Of a DNA stretch of 64,000 nt, positions 1 through 12,858 are shown piece by piece (position 1 is the first letter of the stretch; each line of letters begins with the position of its first letter). The position numbers and the translations under genes were made by a program. The notes under the pieces were generated by a model. It had not been told where the DNA came from and did not search any database. It saw only the letters and a program-made list of their open reading frames with translations. The stretch comes from Polytrichum commune. Taxonomy: Eukaryota > Streptophyta > Polytrichopsida > Polytrichales > Polytrichaceae. The DNA is taken from contig OX485808.1 in the NCBI GenBank assembly GCA_950295325.1, forward strand, positions 24,262,527 to 24,326,526. Reading direction: 5' to 3'.

Positions 1-3000
1 AACAACATAAATAAACACACATTAAATTTATTATATTGTACACCAAACCATTATGTCAACTTGGATTTCAATATAATTCATCACATGCCACTTATTGACA
101 TATTTGGTTTGCAATATACATTACATAACATTGCATTGTCAAAATTTGATGTTTACAGCATTAAAATGAACCCAATATGAATAACATGCTTAATCCCTTA
201 CAAATTTAGGTGTTTTCTGTATTACAAATCAATTATAAGCTTCATTTGAAGTCTAGCATGAGACAAACACCAACTTATTGTGCACACCCCATATGCTCGG
301 AGTACCATGAGGTGCGTATAACCTCTTCCTAAGTGGACATAATATAAAGTTCCTCACCCATCCAAATTATGACATCAAACCTTATGAGATCAAACGTTAC
401 AGGAAATTTGTTTAAGTCTACTTGTTATGTCTTGTAGACCTAAAACATATAAGAAAGCACATAAAGTTATGCGCGACATATAAATTAAAAGTATTGCTTT
501 GTTCACCACAATTATAAAAGATAAAAAATCCCAAGTTCAAATTAATGAAGTCTAATTATACGTTTGTGGTATTTGAATAATTTCAAAACTCTAAAACATC
601 CACATTAAATTGCTACGACCTCAATATGCTTATTGCTACTTGAAATGTTGTCAATTACAAGTTTGGAGGGACAAAGGATGAGAACAATTTAAGACAACAA
701 GTGGTGAAATTTGAGTGGATTTTCAACAAGGATGCACAATCCGTTACTTCCATAACACATTCTTATTCCTAACCCATGGAGAATTATAGAGCACAAGCAA
801 ATTTGGGCATCAATCTTGTTATTAACAATGTTATTGACAACTAGAAAGAGCATAAAGGTCATATTCTTCTATTTTACCATTCGGAACAACTCTAGAAGAA
901 CTAACATCGATTGCACTTTTAATAATCAGGGTGTTCAACGAAGCATGTGAGGTCATCAACAACACAGTGGGAAGTTTCAAAACTTGCAATTGCAAGACAC
1001 CACAACATTTTTTACGAATTTGTTGAGCATGTGAGACATGTGTATGGGGACGTGAATACCTGAGTCCAGGGGGCAGAACTTTCGGCTTCTTCTTGCATGG
1101 TGGTGTCTTTCAGACACCTCAGTGTGTTCTTCATTTCATTGTTAAATGCAGCGTCAGAGTTCCACAACTTGAAACATTCAGTTTTCCAAAGTGGTGTACT
1201 AATCCTTCATATCATCTCATCCACCTCCAACTGTAGTACATACAACCATCTTTTCCAATTTATTTTTAGTCCAACTTTCATTTTTGTCATTTCGGTGATC
1301 CGCACCAACCACATCTCGCTTTCTAGCATGCTTTAATATTGGCACATGCACTCTACTATACTTTGGCATAGTGGTCTTTTGTTCTCAGTTCAATTGAAAA
1401 TTAGAACTTATTTTTAAACACACCACCCTATTTCAAGTTTCGTCCACAATGAACCAAAGTGCCATTACAATCCCGATTCTTAACAAAACCAATCTCCATT
1501 GGACATGGTTATAAACAAGTTCATGGGTGTTTCATTCACAATGATGGCATCAACTCTCCAAAGCCAAAAAGATGAAATGGATAAACAAAACTCATAACAC
1601 AAACTCATACTCACCTCACCAAATTGTGTTGAACATTTTTTACTAGGAACAACAATCAAAATATATGATTTTTGAATAACCCAACTTTTGCACCGAATTT
1701 TTAGCTTCCCCCTGCAAGGCATCAACAACATGATCAATCATCCTTAATGTTGGAAGTCCGGGATGGAATACTCTCACAACTACTTTTATGGTTGAGATGC
1801 AATTCTCTTCCATCAATACTCCTTCAGTCCAATACAAAGATGAGTCTAACATTGGTTTACAAATATTATTCCCAACTTGATGTCAACCGATGCCCACGAT
1901 TTTATGTAAATGATCTTCCCCAATATGCAATACCTTACAAGGAACAAGAGTAATTGTGGATGTATTTTATAGCATTGTGTTTGAATTTCCTTCACAACTA
2001 CCTTGTCTATTTGAAACTTTGTCCATGTGAAAGACGTTGCAGAACAAAAAAGACCATCAGAATAGATTGCCATGGATGGCAATCAAATTCAACAGAAATA
2101 TAGTCGACCTTCTTCATGACATGCATCTATGCAATCTAATGAACCACCGCTTCTATGTAATATAAAGTGATCGAGTTTGTATACAAAGAGATCCTACATT
2201 TCGAGACATGTGAGAGCTCTTCAATATAATTTCAGGCGTCTTCAATTGAAGATCATTATGTGAAGGCTAGGGACTAAGTAGAGATCTTTGCTTCAGTCCT
2301 GTCAAAAATTTACAGAAGTATGATATTAACCCATTCTCCGAATCGCTTCTTTGCATAAGGTATGCAGCCTGCTGTGGGGAGTTCCAACTCCACATACCAT
2401 TTGAATTGTCGTCGGATCATATCCGAGATTGTCCCATCTTGCCAATATTGAAGATTTTCGTTTGAACAATTACCATATGCCAATCATGAAGATTGTCATT
2501 TCGAGTTTAGGATCGGAGTTGAGATGCAAAGAATAAGAGGAATTCAAGTCATGCTTCTGTTCTCTATAGCAAATGACAAAGGCTTTCTCAAATTCCGTTA
2601 ACAAATCAACCTAGAATGGTGTTTGGATTTTGAGCACATAGTCCAAAACTCAGCATAACACATGTCCTTTTGATAATTGTTTCAAAACTTTAGCCTGGTT
2701 ATGTACAACATAAACATAGATGTTTGATCTACATGAGCGACGACATAAGGCCACCATACTTGAGAGTCAGCCACCAACTCATGAAATTCACCCTTTTCTG
2801 AAATGGCGTGTTTGATTCACAAGGGACGGCACCCTGTGAGCTTTCCCTTGTTTTCGTTCACTAGAAAAGAAAGGAAGACTTGACAAAAGACTCCAATGGC
2901 ACCCTATGCTCGGGGGGTGCACTATACTAAACATGTACGAGTATACGTAGGTGCACATGAGGGGTATTGATTTGGACCTTGCCGTATTACGTATACATAT

Positions 3001-3113
3001 GATATACATGTTATAATTTATAGTTACCTACATATATGGAAGGCCTTTAAAAAGTATACAATAATTGTACTTGTATGGTATTGTTATTATACTACATATC
3101 ATAAGTTTTCATA
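1..3113. other. AT-rich region without recognisable gene
   Basis: Short frames occur on both strands but none shows a recognisable domain, splice pattern or sustained coding character. No tRNA, rRNA or clear terminal inverted repeats were seen by eye. It probably consists of decayed repeats. Confidence 0.5.
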
Positions 3114-3389
3114 TTGGATGAAATCGTTTGGAAATCGTTTGGTAATCGTTGGGTGGAGTATAGGGATCCAATCGACTTGATGGACCGTCCATCAAACGTG
3201 GAGATTGGTTTGTGTTGGTATCAAAAAGGGGCTAACAACAAGTGGACATATGATCTTACTGATCATTTGATGGTAGACTTAGACACAATAATTGCATTGG
3301 CTACAATGACATATATTGGTGAATCAAATGTTTATGAGTTACATCCGGGAGATGAAAAAGTTTTCATCGACTTTGCTGATGAAAGCTAG
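3114..3389 (+). CDS. Possible exon or gene remnant of unknown function
   Basis: An open stretch of about 91 codons ends in TAG at 3387-3389. Its composition looks protein-like, with Trp, Tyr and acidic residues spread evenly, unlike the surrounding AT-rich shadows. There is no ATG at the 5' end (the frame opens with TTG), so it would have to be a downstream exon or a truncated gene. I recognise no family. The flanking DNA is AT-rich and I see no partner exon. It may be chance. Confidence 0.25.
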   Translation: MDEIVWKSFGNRWVEYRDPIDLMDRPSNVEIGLCWYQKGANNKWTYDLTDHLMVDLDTIIALATMTYIGESNVYELHPGDEKVFIDFADES

Positions 3390-6300
3390 GATATTTTGTT
3401 ATACATATTGTAGGGGTTGATTATTGTTCAAAAGTATATTTGTATACTTATGTTAATGACTATATATGAATGGATGTTTTTTTGTGTATACATATTGTCA
3501 CTTGTATATTTATTGTTGCAATTGTATGTGTATTACTTCATTTCACAAAAAATAACTTGTATATAGGGGGTTTTTAGAGTATGCAGTGAACGCACGTGAT
3601 TCTAGGTTTTAATGAAAGGTGCACCCCCCGAGACCCTATGGACAGCATCTCCTAACCTATACAAAGAACTGGGAGGATTTAAGTTACACTCATTATTGTT
3701 AATGAAGAACGAGCATGTATTTCTACTACTTAAGGATGGTGTGATTGTGATCCAGCTCTGTATGGGTCCTTTACCAAAACTTGATTTGTTAGCACTCATA
3801 TTCTCTTCCATGTCAAAAAGACTTGGCAAAAGTTAAAAGCCACATAATCTACGTCATGACAAAAGTTAAGTACTCCCTAGGGACAAGGCTCAAGTGAAAC
3901 ATATGTCCTCTTGAAGAAGCTTGTCTCGTTGAAATAGGTGCACACACAACGACGACAAAAAACAACCTTCTTCAAGAGGACATGCAACAACGACATAAAT
4001 TCAATGTTTCCTCCTCTCCTTGTGCTCCCATTCAAAAATAAAAATAAGCCCCATCTCCCAACAACGAGCTCTATAATACTTCCAAAGCACTTTGGAGAAC
4101 GAAGATGATGCCAAGACTCGCTTACCAATTACTCTCCAGAGCTGCGAAGAACCGAGTTATCCAGTTCTTACCTTTGCCGTTGCTCGAGGCTACACAATCT
4201 CCTGATGTGAAACTTAATCAAGAGTTGTGAGCCACCGTCTACACCAACACTGAAATCCGCTTCATGCTCATAGCTAGAGGAGAAAAGAATGACCAGCCAC
4301 AAGCAAGCAAACAGAAGAGGCCGTAGCTATGGAGGAGAAGAAGGGTATGGATGGCTATGGTTGGGGACTCGTACTTACAAAAGTTGCCTGGAGATTGATT
4401 AACTTACTCTCATTTAATTGCAACTTGCCAAGTCTAAGTATCTATATCATGAGTATTTGGAGATAATGTATCTCACTCCACCATTCTCAACATGGAGGAG
4501 GAAGAACCCAAGCAATGATAGCAGACTGCCTCAAGCTACTCCGCACCCACTGTAATCGCGGCGATAGTAAATGGCATACGACCATCATTATCACTCGACT
4601 AAATTTCGTCCGTGGTTGACATAGTCCAACCTGGGCACAATGATTGCGTAACATCCATGGATATCATCATCGAATGTTAGCATGGATGCATCTCCTACCC
4701 CTGCAAACGAGCCTCCATTGAGGCCCTCACCGACGAAAAAATAGTCAATGTGTCTTAATACAAGGGAGACAATACCTAGATGGAGCACATGGCAAACTCT
4801 ACACCAATCGTCGACTTGGACTCCATGCCAAACTCGTTGCGCGTGAATCTAGATAGAATTCAATCGAACTTCCCAACTCCACAGGCTCCCATCAACACTC
4901 CCCTGTGCAGATCTTCGTGCTCATCACCCACTTGTGCGCCAATCTCTCTACGCACTCATCTTGCTTGCAAATGATCACTTCCCACACTCAAAAACCCACT
5001 GCAAACCACCCACCCACCCAGACACCTTCACCAAAACGCACAACCCACCCTCCCATGCACGAAAAGAAGTCGGCACCTATAACAGATGCACAAATGGTGG
5101 TGCATCTGTTAGAGGGTGGTGGCTATGGCCCAATTACCTCCAACTTGCCGAGTGCGTGGGCTCCCGGCCTCGGCTTTCTCGAGGATTCCGCCCGACTGAA
5201 CTTTAACTTTAACTTACAAGCCGACAGAAGCGTCAAATCGAGTCTCCCATAACTTTCGCAAAATGTTCTGTTTTTCCCACACTTCAAGCCACTGTCACAT
5301 CACCACACAGAATAGATTACTACACCATTTACGGTATTTAAATGTCACATACCCTATTTGCAAAGGGCTTAAAATAGATGTCTAGACACCGCTTAGAGGT
5401 CTCAAATTGTCATATCCACTAATTATTAATATGATTCCATTCGTCAACATAAATAACTTCTTTAAGTGAAAAAAGAATCTACATTATGACATCTCATAGG
5501 GTGGTGGCTATGGTGCAATTACCTCCAACTTGCCAAGTGCGTGGGCTCCAATATTCGAATACCCTAATGGTGGCCGGTGGAATTGTGGGCGGTGGTCCCT
5601 CCCATGCTTGAGTTCTTCAAGGGATTTGGCCCAACACAAGTTTCAACTTCGGCAAAATAATATTTTACATTTAACACAATTCAAGCTACCATGATTGTTG
5701 CATCGCAATCTATGGCGCTTGAATAGTCTATGAGTTTGGGATGGAACTTAAGTCATGTTGGAATAATGCACGTGGATTTGGCATAATACCCTACATGAGC
5801 TGGCTAGGGCTCGATGACTAATTGCAATTTGGCAAGTCCAAGTTCAAGGCCACGTGCACATCGATACACTCTAAACTCCATAATATCAACCTCCTTAATG
5901 TCACATCTTCTCTTATATCCTAAAACCCTAGGGAACAAATGTTCTCAATAGAAATTTCACTCTTGGTTATCACGTTTCCACTCCCACATAGATCATGGGT
6001 TTTGACATTAACATAAACCACCAAAGAATTCAAACCACATGCTCGCACGCAAGATATTTTTGAGCGTACTCTTGGCAAGTGTCATGTGTTTACATTTTAG
6101 TATACAAGAGGAAAATATTCTTGAGCATACTAATGGCAAGTGTCATTTGTGTACACTTTAGTCAAGATGTAGACCATTGAGTTTAGGCATCCACCTCATA
6201 ACACTATTGAACATGCTTATGCTAAGACATTAGTAAGCACATGTGAGCCCAAATTGGTGCCCACATGTGGTGATTAACTCTTCGAACCCAATTTTAGTTT

Positions 6301-7041
6301 GACTTTGATGTGTTATGATGATTCACAAAATATAAAAAGAGTGAAGTGTGGTGTGGATTTAACTTTAGGCATTAGGTGGTGTTGTGTGATTATTTTCAAG
6401 GTTGATTTCAATAAGAGGATGCCTTGATTATGTGAGTAGGGGGTAAGGTGAGGCAAGGTGAGCTCCGCGGGTTAAATGCCCACTTTTGGATCCACCTTGT
6501 TAGTTTAGGAAGAAGGAAGCTTGGTGGATGGGGATTAGTCCCTACTTTGGAGGAGAGGGTTAAAGGATGATGATTGGTGGTGCTAATCCTCTCACCCTAT
6601 CCTCACCTCTCTCTCCCTCTCTCCCTCTTTGCTACTTAAGGTGTTTTTTCTCTCATTTACCTCTCTCTCCATCAAGCGCTCTCAAGGGAGCAAGCTCTTA
6701 AGAGCTTGAGCCATGTGTGTAGGTTATTAGTTTTAGTGGAGTTAATTAGTTAAGCTCTTCCTCTTAAGTCCTCTCAAGAGAGGTGAGCTCTTAGAGCTTT
6801 GGGCCACGTGTGTGGATTAGTTGATGATGTTAGGTAATTAGTTAGCTTATTAGCCGAAGAATAAAAGAGTTAGCAATTGTCCGATTAAGCATCTTGAGGG
6901 GATTACGTTTAAGTGTGTAGCTAAAAGGTTCGCATGTGGGCCTTTGAGCAATTAGGTGATTAGGTGGATATGGTGAATTTAGTTCGGCTTGATTGAGCCT
7001 GAGTTGAGCCTAAGGAGGTCTAAGCTTCTGGACTGTGGTGG
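3390..7041. other. Gene-poor repetitive DNA
   Basis: No coding region can be supported. The stretch contains two blocks that recur, diverged, near 8.45-8.97 kb. It also holds a CT-rich low-complexity patch near 6.59-6.67 kb. Confidence 0.45.
5145..5490 (+). repeat. Dispersed repeat, copy A
   Basis: This block, which includes the string CTTTCTCGAGGATTCCGCCC, is repeated in the same orientation and order at about 8455-8790. Long stretches match with scattered substitutions and small gaps, so the duplication is old. A shorter related piece lies at about 5500-5650. Confidence 0.6.
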
Positions 7042-7430
7042 TTTCGGTTGAGGCTAAGCCCTGGAGCTGCGGACTGTGGGATTTCGGTTGAGGCTAAGCC
7101 CTGGTCTGCTGGACTGTGGTGGTTTCGGTTGAGGCTAAACCCTGGAGCTGCGGATTGTGGGATTTCGGTTGAGGCTAAGCCCTGGTCTGCTGGACTGTGG
7201 TGGTTTCGGTTGAGGCTAAACCCTAGAGCTGCGGACTGTGTAATTTCGGTTGAGGCTAAGCCCTGGAGCTGCGGACTGTGGGATTTCGGTTGAGGCTAAG
7301 CCGTGGTCTGCTGGACTGTGGTGGTTTCGGTTGAGGCTAAGCGCTGGAGCTGCTGGACTGGGGGATTTTGGTTGAGGCTAAACGCTGGAGCTACGAGACG
7401 GGGTGATTTCGGTTGAGGCTAAGCCCTGAG
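7042..7430 (+). repeat. Minisatellite of 40/41-bp units
   Basis: About ten tandem units begin with TTTCGGTTGAGGCTAAGCCC at roughly 7042, 7082, 7123, 7163, 7203, 7244, 7284, 7325, 7366 and 7407. Two unit types alternate in the first part, one with GAGCTGCGGACTG and one with TCTGCTGGACTG. This suggests that an 81-bp dimer was amplified. The open frame through it is a repeat artefact. Confidence 0.9.
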
Positions 7431-9318
7431 CTGCCCGAAAGGGGATTGATGTGAGAAGGCATTAAAGGCTGGTTATTTGGGGAGCCTAACCACATCGGAT
7501 TAACATGAGAAGCTAGTCAAGGCTGGTCCTAATTAACCATACATTAGTATTTCTAGAAACCATTACATTAGGTGTTTAGACTTTGTAGTGCAAGCCAAGT
7601 AGTTAAAGCATTAGTTTATCTAGAATCACGTGTGGCCTCAAAGGCAATTGTAATTGTGATTAACCATTGAGGGAGTGTTTTTCAACACTTACGTCCTTTT
7701 TGGTAAAACTCAATCACTTATAAAAAAAATGGATAAAGGGGAATGCTCTAGCAAGGGCAATGTGAAGGAAAGGGTGATCAAAAGCCAAAGGGGAATATCC
7801 TTGAGAACTTGTGTTGCCAAGGCCGCCGGTTGGACCCTAAAAAAGGCCAACGCGACCACGAGCCAAGAGGCTACTTCTAATAAACAAAGTGATTCACAAT
7901 GACATGAATGCTTAAGGATGTGAAGAAATCAATTTTCACGCTACATACACTACATGTGATTCTCAAGACCATCACCCGGACTAGGACGCTTAAGGGTGGT
8001 GGGTTTGGCCTCACAGCACACTTGAACGCCAAGTGTCATAAGACGACAATAATGATGACATTGTTAATCATCAATGTAACCTAGCATATGCTTCAAAATA
8101 GGGCAAGTGACACTATTACACATGTGACACTAAATACCCTAAATTGTGTGGAGCTCTAACGTGGGTTGAAACATAACTTCGTCGACATCAATTGTCAGTG
8201 CAAGAGTTTGTGTGGGTTCAACACTACTATGTACAATGAGGTTGCCCTGCACTAACTTATCGATATTCCACATTACTTTAGGCATTCACTATCATAGTTA
8301 CAAAAATACATAAATTGTTTTCTTGTAAACCGTGGTTACAACATGGATGAATAAACAAAGCTTACAGTAGGTTTTTGTGATCTGATTTTGACCCAATGTA
8401 TGCACTTTCAAGGGGATTGTTTAAGTTCCCAAGTCCAAGTGGGACACGCAATGTTGGGCATTGGTCCCTCCCGGCCTCGACTTTCTCGAGGATTCCGCCC
8501 AACTGAACTTTAACTTACATGCCGACAAAAGCGTCGACTGATTGAGTCTCCCATAACTTTTGCAACATGTTCTGTTTTCAAGCCATTGTCCATCACCACA
8601 CAGAATAGATTTTTTACATCGTTTATGGTATTTAAATGTCACATACACTATCTGCAAAGGATGTTAACTAGATGCCTAGAGGCCGTCTAGAGGTCTCAAA
8701 GTGTCACGTTCACTAATTGTCAATATGATTTCATTCGTCAACATAAGTAGCTTTTTTAAGTGAAAAAGGAATGTACATTATGATATTTAGAGCAACACAT
8801 TGGGATACATTAGATGATAGTCTTGCGTTTTAGTATGCAAGGGGAAGATGTTTTTGAACGTACTAATGGCAAGTGTCATGTCTTCACATTTTAGTATACA
8901 TGAGGAAGATATTCTTAAGCATATGAATGGCAAGTGTCATTTTGTGTACACTTTAGTCAAGTTAAAAACTATTGTGTAACACAGGCATGCGCCCCATAAC
9001 ATTATTGAATGTACTCATGCCAAGACATTAGTAAACCCACTTGTATGCCAAGTGTCATGAGTTAACACTTATGGTGAGGTTGTTAATCATCGGTGTAACC
9101 TATCATATGCCACAAATATAAGGTAAGTGACACTATCACACATGTGACACTAAATACCATAAATGATATTATATGGGTCAAAAAGTAGTGGGGAAGTCAT
9201 TCATGTGGACCACGCTAATCGTCTAGTCAAGGTAGAGATAATGAGAGTTGAAGACCCCGGGTCTTCTATGATGTCTTCTTGGAGACTTCCTACCAACTTC
9301 TCAAATCAATGAAGTAAA
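7431..9318. other. Non-coding region with repeat remnants
   Basis: Apart from the dispersed repeat copy, no gene is supported. A 57-codon frame from the ATG near 7729 has no recognisable feature. Confidence 0.4.
8455..8790 (+). repeat. Dispersed repeat, copy B
   Basis: Direct diverged copy of about 5145-5490. A second matching pair (about 6044-6170 and 8828-8963, sharing GGCAAGTGTCAT) follows in the same order. Together they suggest an old segmental duplication or a repeat family with internal structure. Confidence 0.6.
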
Positions 9319-9679
9319 CACACTGAATATGATATTTAGTGTCACCAATTCTAATTGTCATGCTCAATACCAATTATAAATTGCGGTACAGTGTCACCAA
9401 CACCATATGTTAACCCAACATTATTTGTCATTCCTTGTAAATTGTTTGGGGGATTATAGGTTTATAGTGTTGCAATTACTGTCACTTACCAAGTGGATTT
9501 TCATCCATGACAATATTTCATCACGCGTTGCTGACAAGAGAAGGTAGGGTTTTGGCCAATGGATGAATTCATCCATCATCCATGACAATATTTGTTCACT
9601 TATTCATAGGAAGTGTCATCCAAAAAGTTACCATGATGACATTAAATACCACATCACCCTAAATATCATATTAAGTGTG
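9319..9679. mobile_element. MITE, family with ATATGATATTTAGTGT termini
   Basis: The left end reads CACACTGAATATGATATTTA. The right end is its imperfect inverse, finishing with TAAGTGTG. The element is about 361 bp and has no coding capacity. It belongs to the same family as the elements at 17472-17774 and 27713-28062. No convincing target-site duplication was found. Confidence 0.55.
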
Positions 9680-12357
9680 CTAGCATGCGAGTCCTATGCA
9701 ATCGTCCCACATCAATGAAAAAACAATGCAAATCCACCTCTTTGATAGAATCCCTTTCTTTGCCCTTTATGCACAACGTCCTTGGCTTAACAACTTGACC
9801 AATCTCAAACGTCGCAATTCATTGAACAATTTTGGACGCAAAAATATATTGTCATCCACATGGGGCTCCATCACTCCAATGATTGTAGCCAATATAGTTA
9901 GCTTGAAAATGTGAAAAACAAACTACTACTATTGTCCACCTCATCGAGTTCACATACGGTAGTCTCCATTGATTTCCTTCCCCTTTTAAGACATTATTTG
10001 TTGTGCTTGTGAAGATCGAGTTTGTCCAACATGCCCTTGCAAATGCATGCATTTTATCCAATCATGTTGTTTTCACAAACCTTTGTGCACCTCATCTAGG
10101 TTTATTTGAACATTCAACAACTTCACACATGTTAGAGGCACATCCTTCAACTTGCAACATCAACTTATGACCAAAAATGCCAAAGAAGACAATGCGTTCA
10201 AGTCAAGAGCTCCGTTAACTCAAGTACCCTAAACTTCTTTGGTTGAATCAATCAACTTAAGGTGGAAATCCTAGAAAATAGAAGGCTATTGATTGCTTGT
10301 TCATTATGTTCATCACATTGGAGTTTGGCGTCACAAGAAATGGGCTTGATTTGTTGAAAAATAATGAATGCAAGTTCAAACACATCCACCTTGTTTGCAT
10401 ATGTTGTGTGCATGCAATGACATTGAATTAAATAAACAATATATTGGTATTTCTCTTGGACCTAAAATTAAGTGCCTTATCCATCAACAAAGGGTCCAAC
10501 GTTGGATAGTTGACAAAGTTCTCCAACGATGTGCAAAATCTCTATACAATGGAAGCTGCTAATTAATGATCATAATGTCCTACCCATGGCCTACTCAATG
10601 GCCATAATCTAATATATACTCGTGGATTGCATGTTGATTTTGGGGCTAGTGTTGTTAAAGCTTATTAAGTAATAATTAGAGAAGGGGTGGGTAACCAATG
10701 CATAGGACATACACTCCCCAAAAATTAAAAATTAGTAAGGACCACCGTATGAAGTATAGGCACCCATGACCGATCACTTAAGAATCCATGTGTTAGATTT
10801 GGAGTAGCATAAGGCCATGCAGACATCACTTGTGTAGGAAGATAGAAATAAGGAGGATGGAAAAATTTCCACTTATTTTATTCCTTGAATTGAAATTATT
10901 ATAGATTTTTGAAGCCAAAAGTTGGTCCAAACATATTGCCAATGTCTAGAGTCTACCTAACCGCTCATTTCAATCACTCATTCATCCTCACTTATTAGCA
11001 AAACCAGACATTTGTCATGACATTATTGGTTCCAACCTAATCGACATTGAGTCTCAACTTTATTGGAATTATTGAGTCCCAACCTTATTGAAATTATGGC
11101 ACCCTATAGGTTCCCGATGGGATCTTGATCGGGAATAGGTGCTTCGACTATAGTAGAGCTTGAGGGCCCTTGGCCTGTGATATATACATTTTTTCCTTCT
11201 TTTGAAAAACATGAATACAAAATGGCTAAATATCCCTTTCACATTCTCAAGCCTTGCTAAAAGAAAAAAAGGAAAAAGAAGTCATTTCTAGCATTTTCAA
11301 CATTCCTAGCATCAAAGTAACTTGGGGTCTTCAAATCTAAATCCAATATCAAAATTTATATAATGCAAGACAAATTGAAACTCAAGTCAAATTATTGATT
11401 GCAATCTTCAATTTGAATTACAAGCCTGTTATAATATTCAAACAAATGTCACTATGCTTCTCCTCAAGTTTTTGCTCTAGTTTGAGTGGATTGGCAATTT
11501 TTTTACCAAATGGTTTTTGAATTTATTGGATTAGATTTGATGGGGTCACAAAATTTGAGCACGGGTGACATGTCCATTACAATATATCATCTCATAGACA
11601 ACTTGACCTCAAGTATAGCCTTTGGTATTCTCAAACATGTAACTCTAGATGTAGACTCTTAGGAGAAGCACACGATCTCTCATATTTATGTGACCAAATT
11701 ATATCAAGTTTGAATTAGGTTTTCTTTCTAGAGCTTCAAATCATGTAGACTACAAGATTAGAAGCTTGATAGTTTGTGAAGGACTCTCGAGAAAGTTAAA
11801 AGTTCAAGTGAAGTGCATTTGTTTTGGTGCTCTCCAATTAGAAATGCATGTGAGGACTTCAACCTAGTACACTTGCCCCCTGGAAGGTCACTAAGATGCA
11901 TGTACAAAACTACATGAAATCAATGATAGCATGGGTTTAACTCATGAAAGCTTGATATTACGATATGCATAGAAAACGGGGAAAGATGGAAATGAAAAGA
12001 AAAAATCATTTCAATATTATAGGGTACCATGAAAAGTGGTCCATATCTTAATTATTAGTAAGTTCCCCACAGCTTTGACCACACCTTCCCAAAACAAGAA
12101 TTTAACAATATTTTTGTTTCACTCTTAAAACCAACAATTTAAAGAGTGTACACCATTGCTAGCCTAGAAGTAGAGCTTCAACGGAAAAACTACTTTGTTT
12201 GCCGAGGTAGTGGACCAAAATTTTCAGCTCCATAATGCAGGGAAAAAAAGGAAAAAATAAGGAAGGAAAAGAACAATGACACTTTTTGTTCCCCTTTACT
12301 TTGGTTAAAGCAAAAGTGTCCATTTACTTTTGTGGAACCAAAAGTCAAATACGTATG
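9680..12357. other. AT-rich region without recognisable gene
   Basis: Only short frames without domain signal were seen on either strand. No repeats or RNA genes could be supported by eye. Confidence 0.4.
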
Positions 12358-12365
12358 TATAAATA
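12358..12365 (+). promoter_or_regulatory. TATA box of the glycine-rich protein gene
   Basis: The string TATAAATA lies about 155 bp upstream of the start codon at 12520. That spacing suits a transcription start near 12390 and a leader of roughly 130 nt. Confidence 0.6.
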
Positions 12366-12519
12366 GGCCACACACATCCAATACTTGTCTATTTCTTTGT
12401 TTGTCTATTTCACAAGTTTGTTGAAATCCAAGTTTGTCCAAGTCCGATTCTTGTCTAAACCAAAAGTTTGTCTAAATCACAAGTTTGACAACCTTTTGGA
12501 GCATCAACGAATCTTCATC

Positions 12520-12858
12520 ATGGCAAACACCACACGATTATTGGTTAAGATGTATTGGTTCATAGTCGTAATGTTGGTTATTGCCAACCTCATATCAATC
12601 GTCGAAGGTAATAGGTTTGGCCCTTTCCCTTTTGGCAGCGGTCTTGGAGGCCGTCTCGGAGGACTTGAACCCTTTGGTGGCGGTGGTCTTGGAGGACTAG
12701 GACCTTTTGGAGGCAGCGGTTTTGGAGGAGCGAGACCTTTTGGAGGCGGTGGTTTGGGTTTCCCAGTTAATGGTACTTTCCCTAGCTTAAACATTACCTT
12801 GCCTGCAATCAATGGTTCCTTTCCTGGGTTCCCCTTCCCCGGGTTTCCCTTCCCTTAG
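12520..12858 (+). CDS. Small secreted glycine-rich protein
   Basis: A 112-residue protein starting at the ATG in TCATCATGGCA. Residues 1-30 form a signal peptide: a short basic start, a hydrophobic core (WFIVVMLVIANLIS) and an EG cleavage region. The mature part has Gly/Phe/Pro repeats of the type PFGGGGLGG, then a tail with three N-glycosylation sequons (NGT, NIT, NGS) and PGFPFP repeats. Family knowledge suggests a cell-wall or apoplastic glycine-rich protein. A TATA box upstream, an ATG that precedes the signal peptide exactly and the lack of breaks suggest a functional intron-less gene. The exact role cannot be told from sequence. Confidence 0.7.
   Translation: MANTTRLLVKMYWFIVVMLVIANLISIVEGNRFGPFPFGSGLGGRLGGLEPFGGGGLGGLGPFGGSGFGGARPFGGGGLGFPVNGTFPSLNITLPAINGSFPGFPFPGFPFP

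Noticed and set aside
4591-5252. Several overlapping frames near 4.6-5.25 kb
   Set aside because: Overlapping frames on both strands without domains; the region contains a dispersed repeat.
7048-7293. 81-codon repeat protein
   Set aside because: Frame through the minisatellite; no start context and no conservation of frame across units.
12504-12812. Minus-strand Pro/Lys-rich frame
   Set aside because: Antisense shadow of the glycine-rich protein gene.
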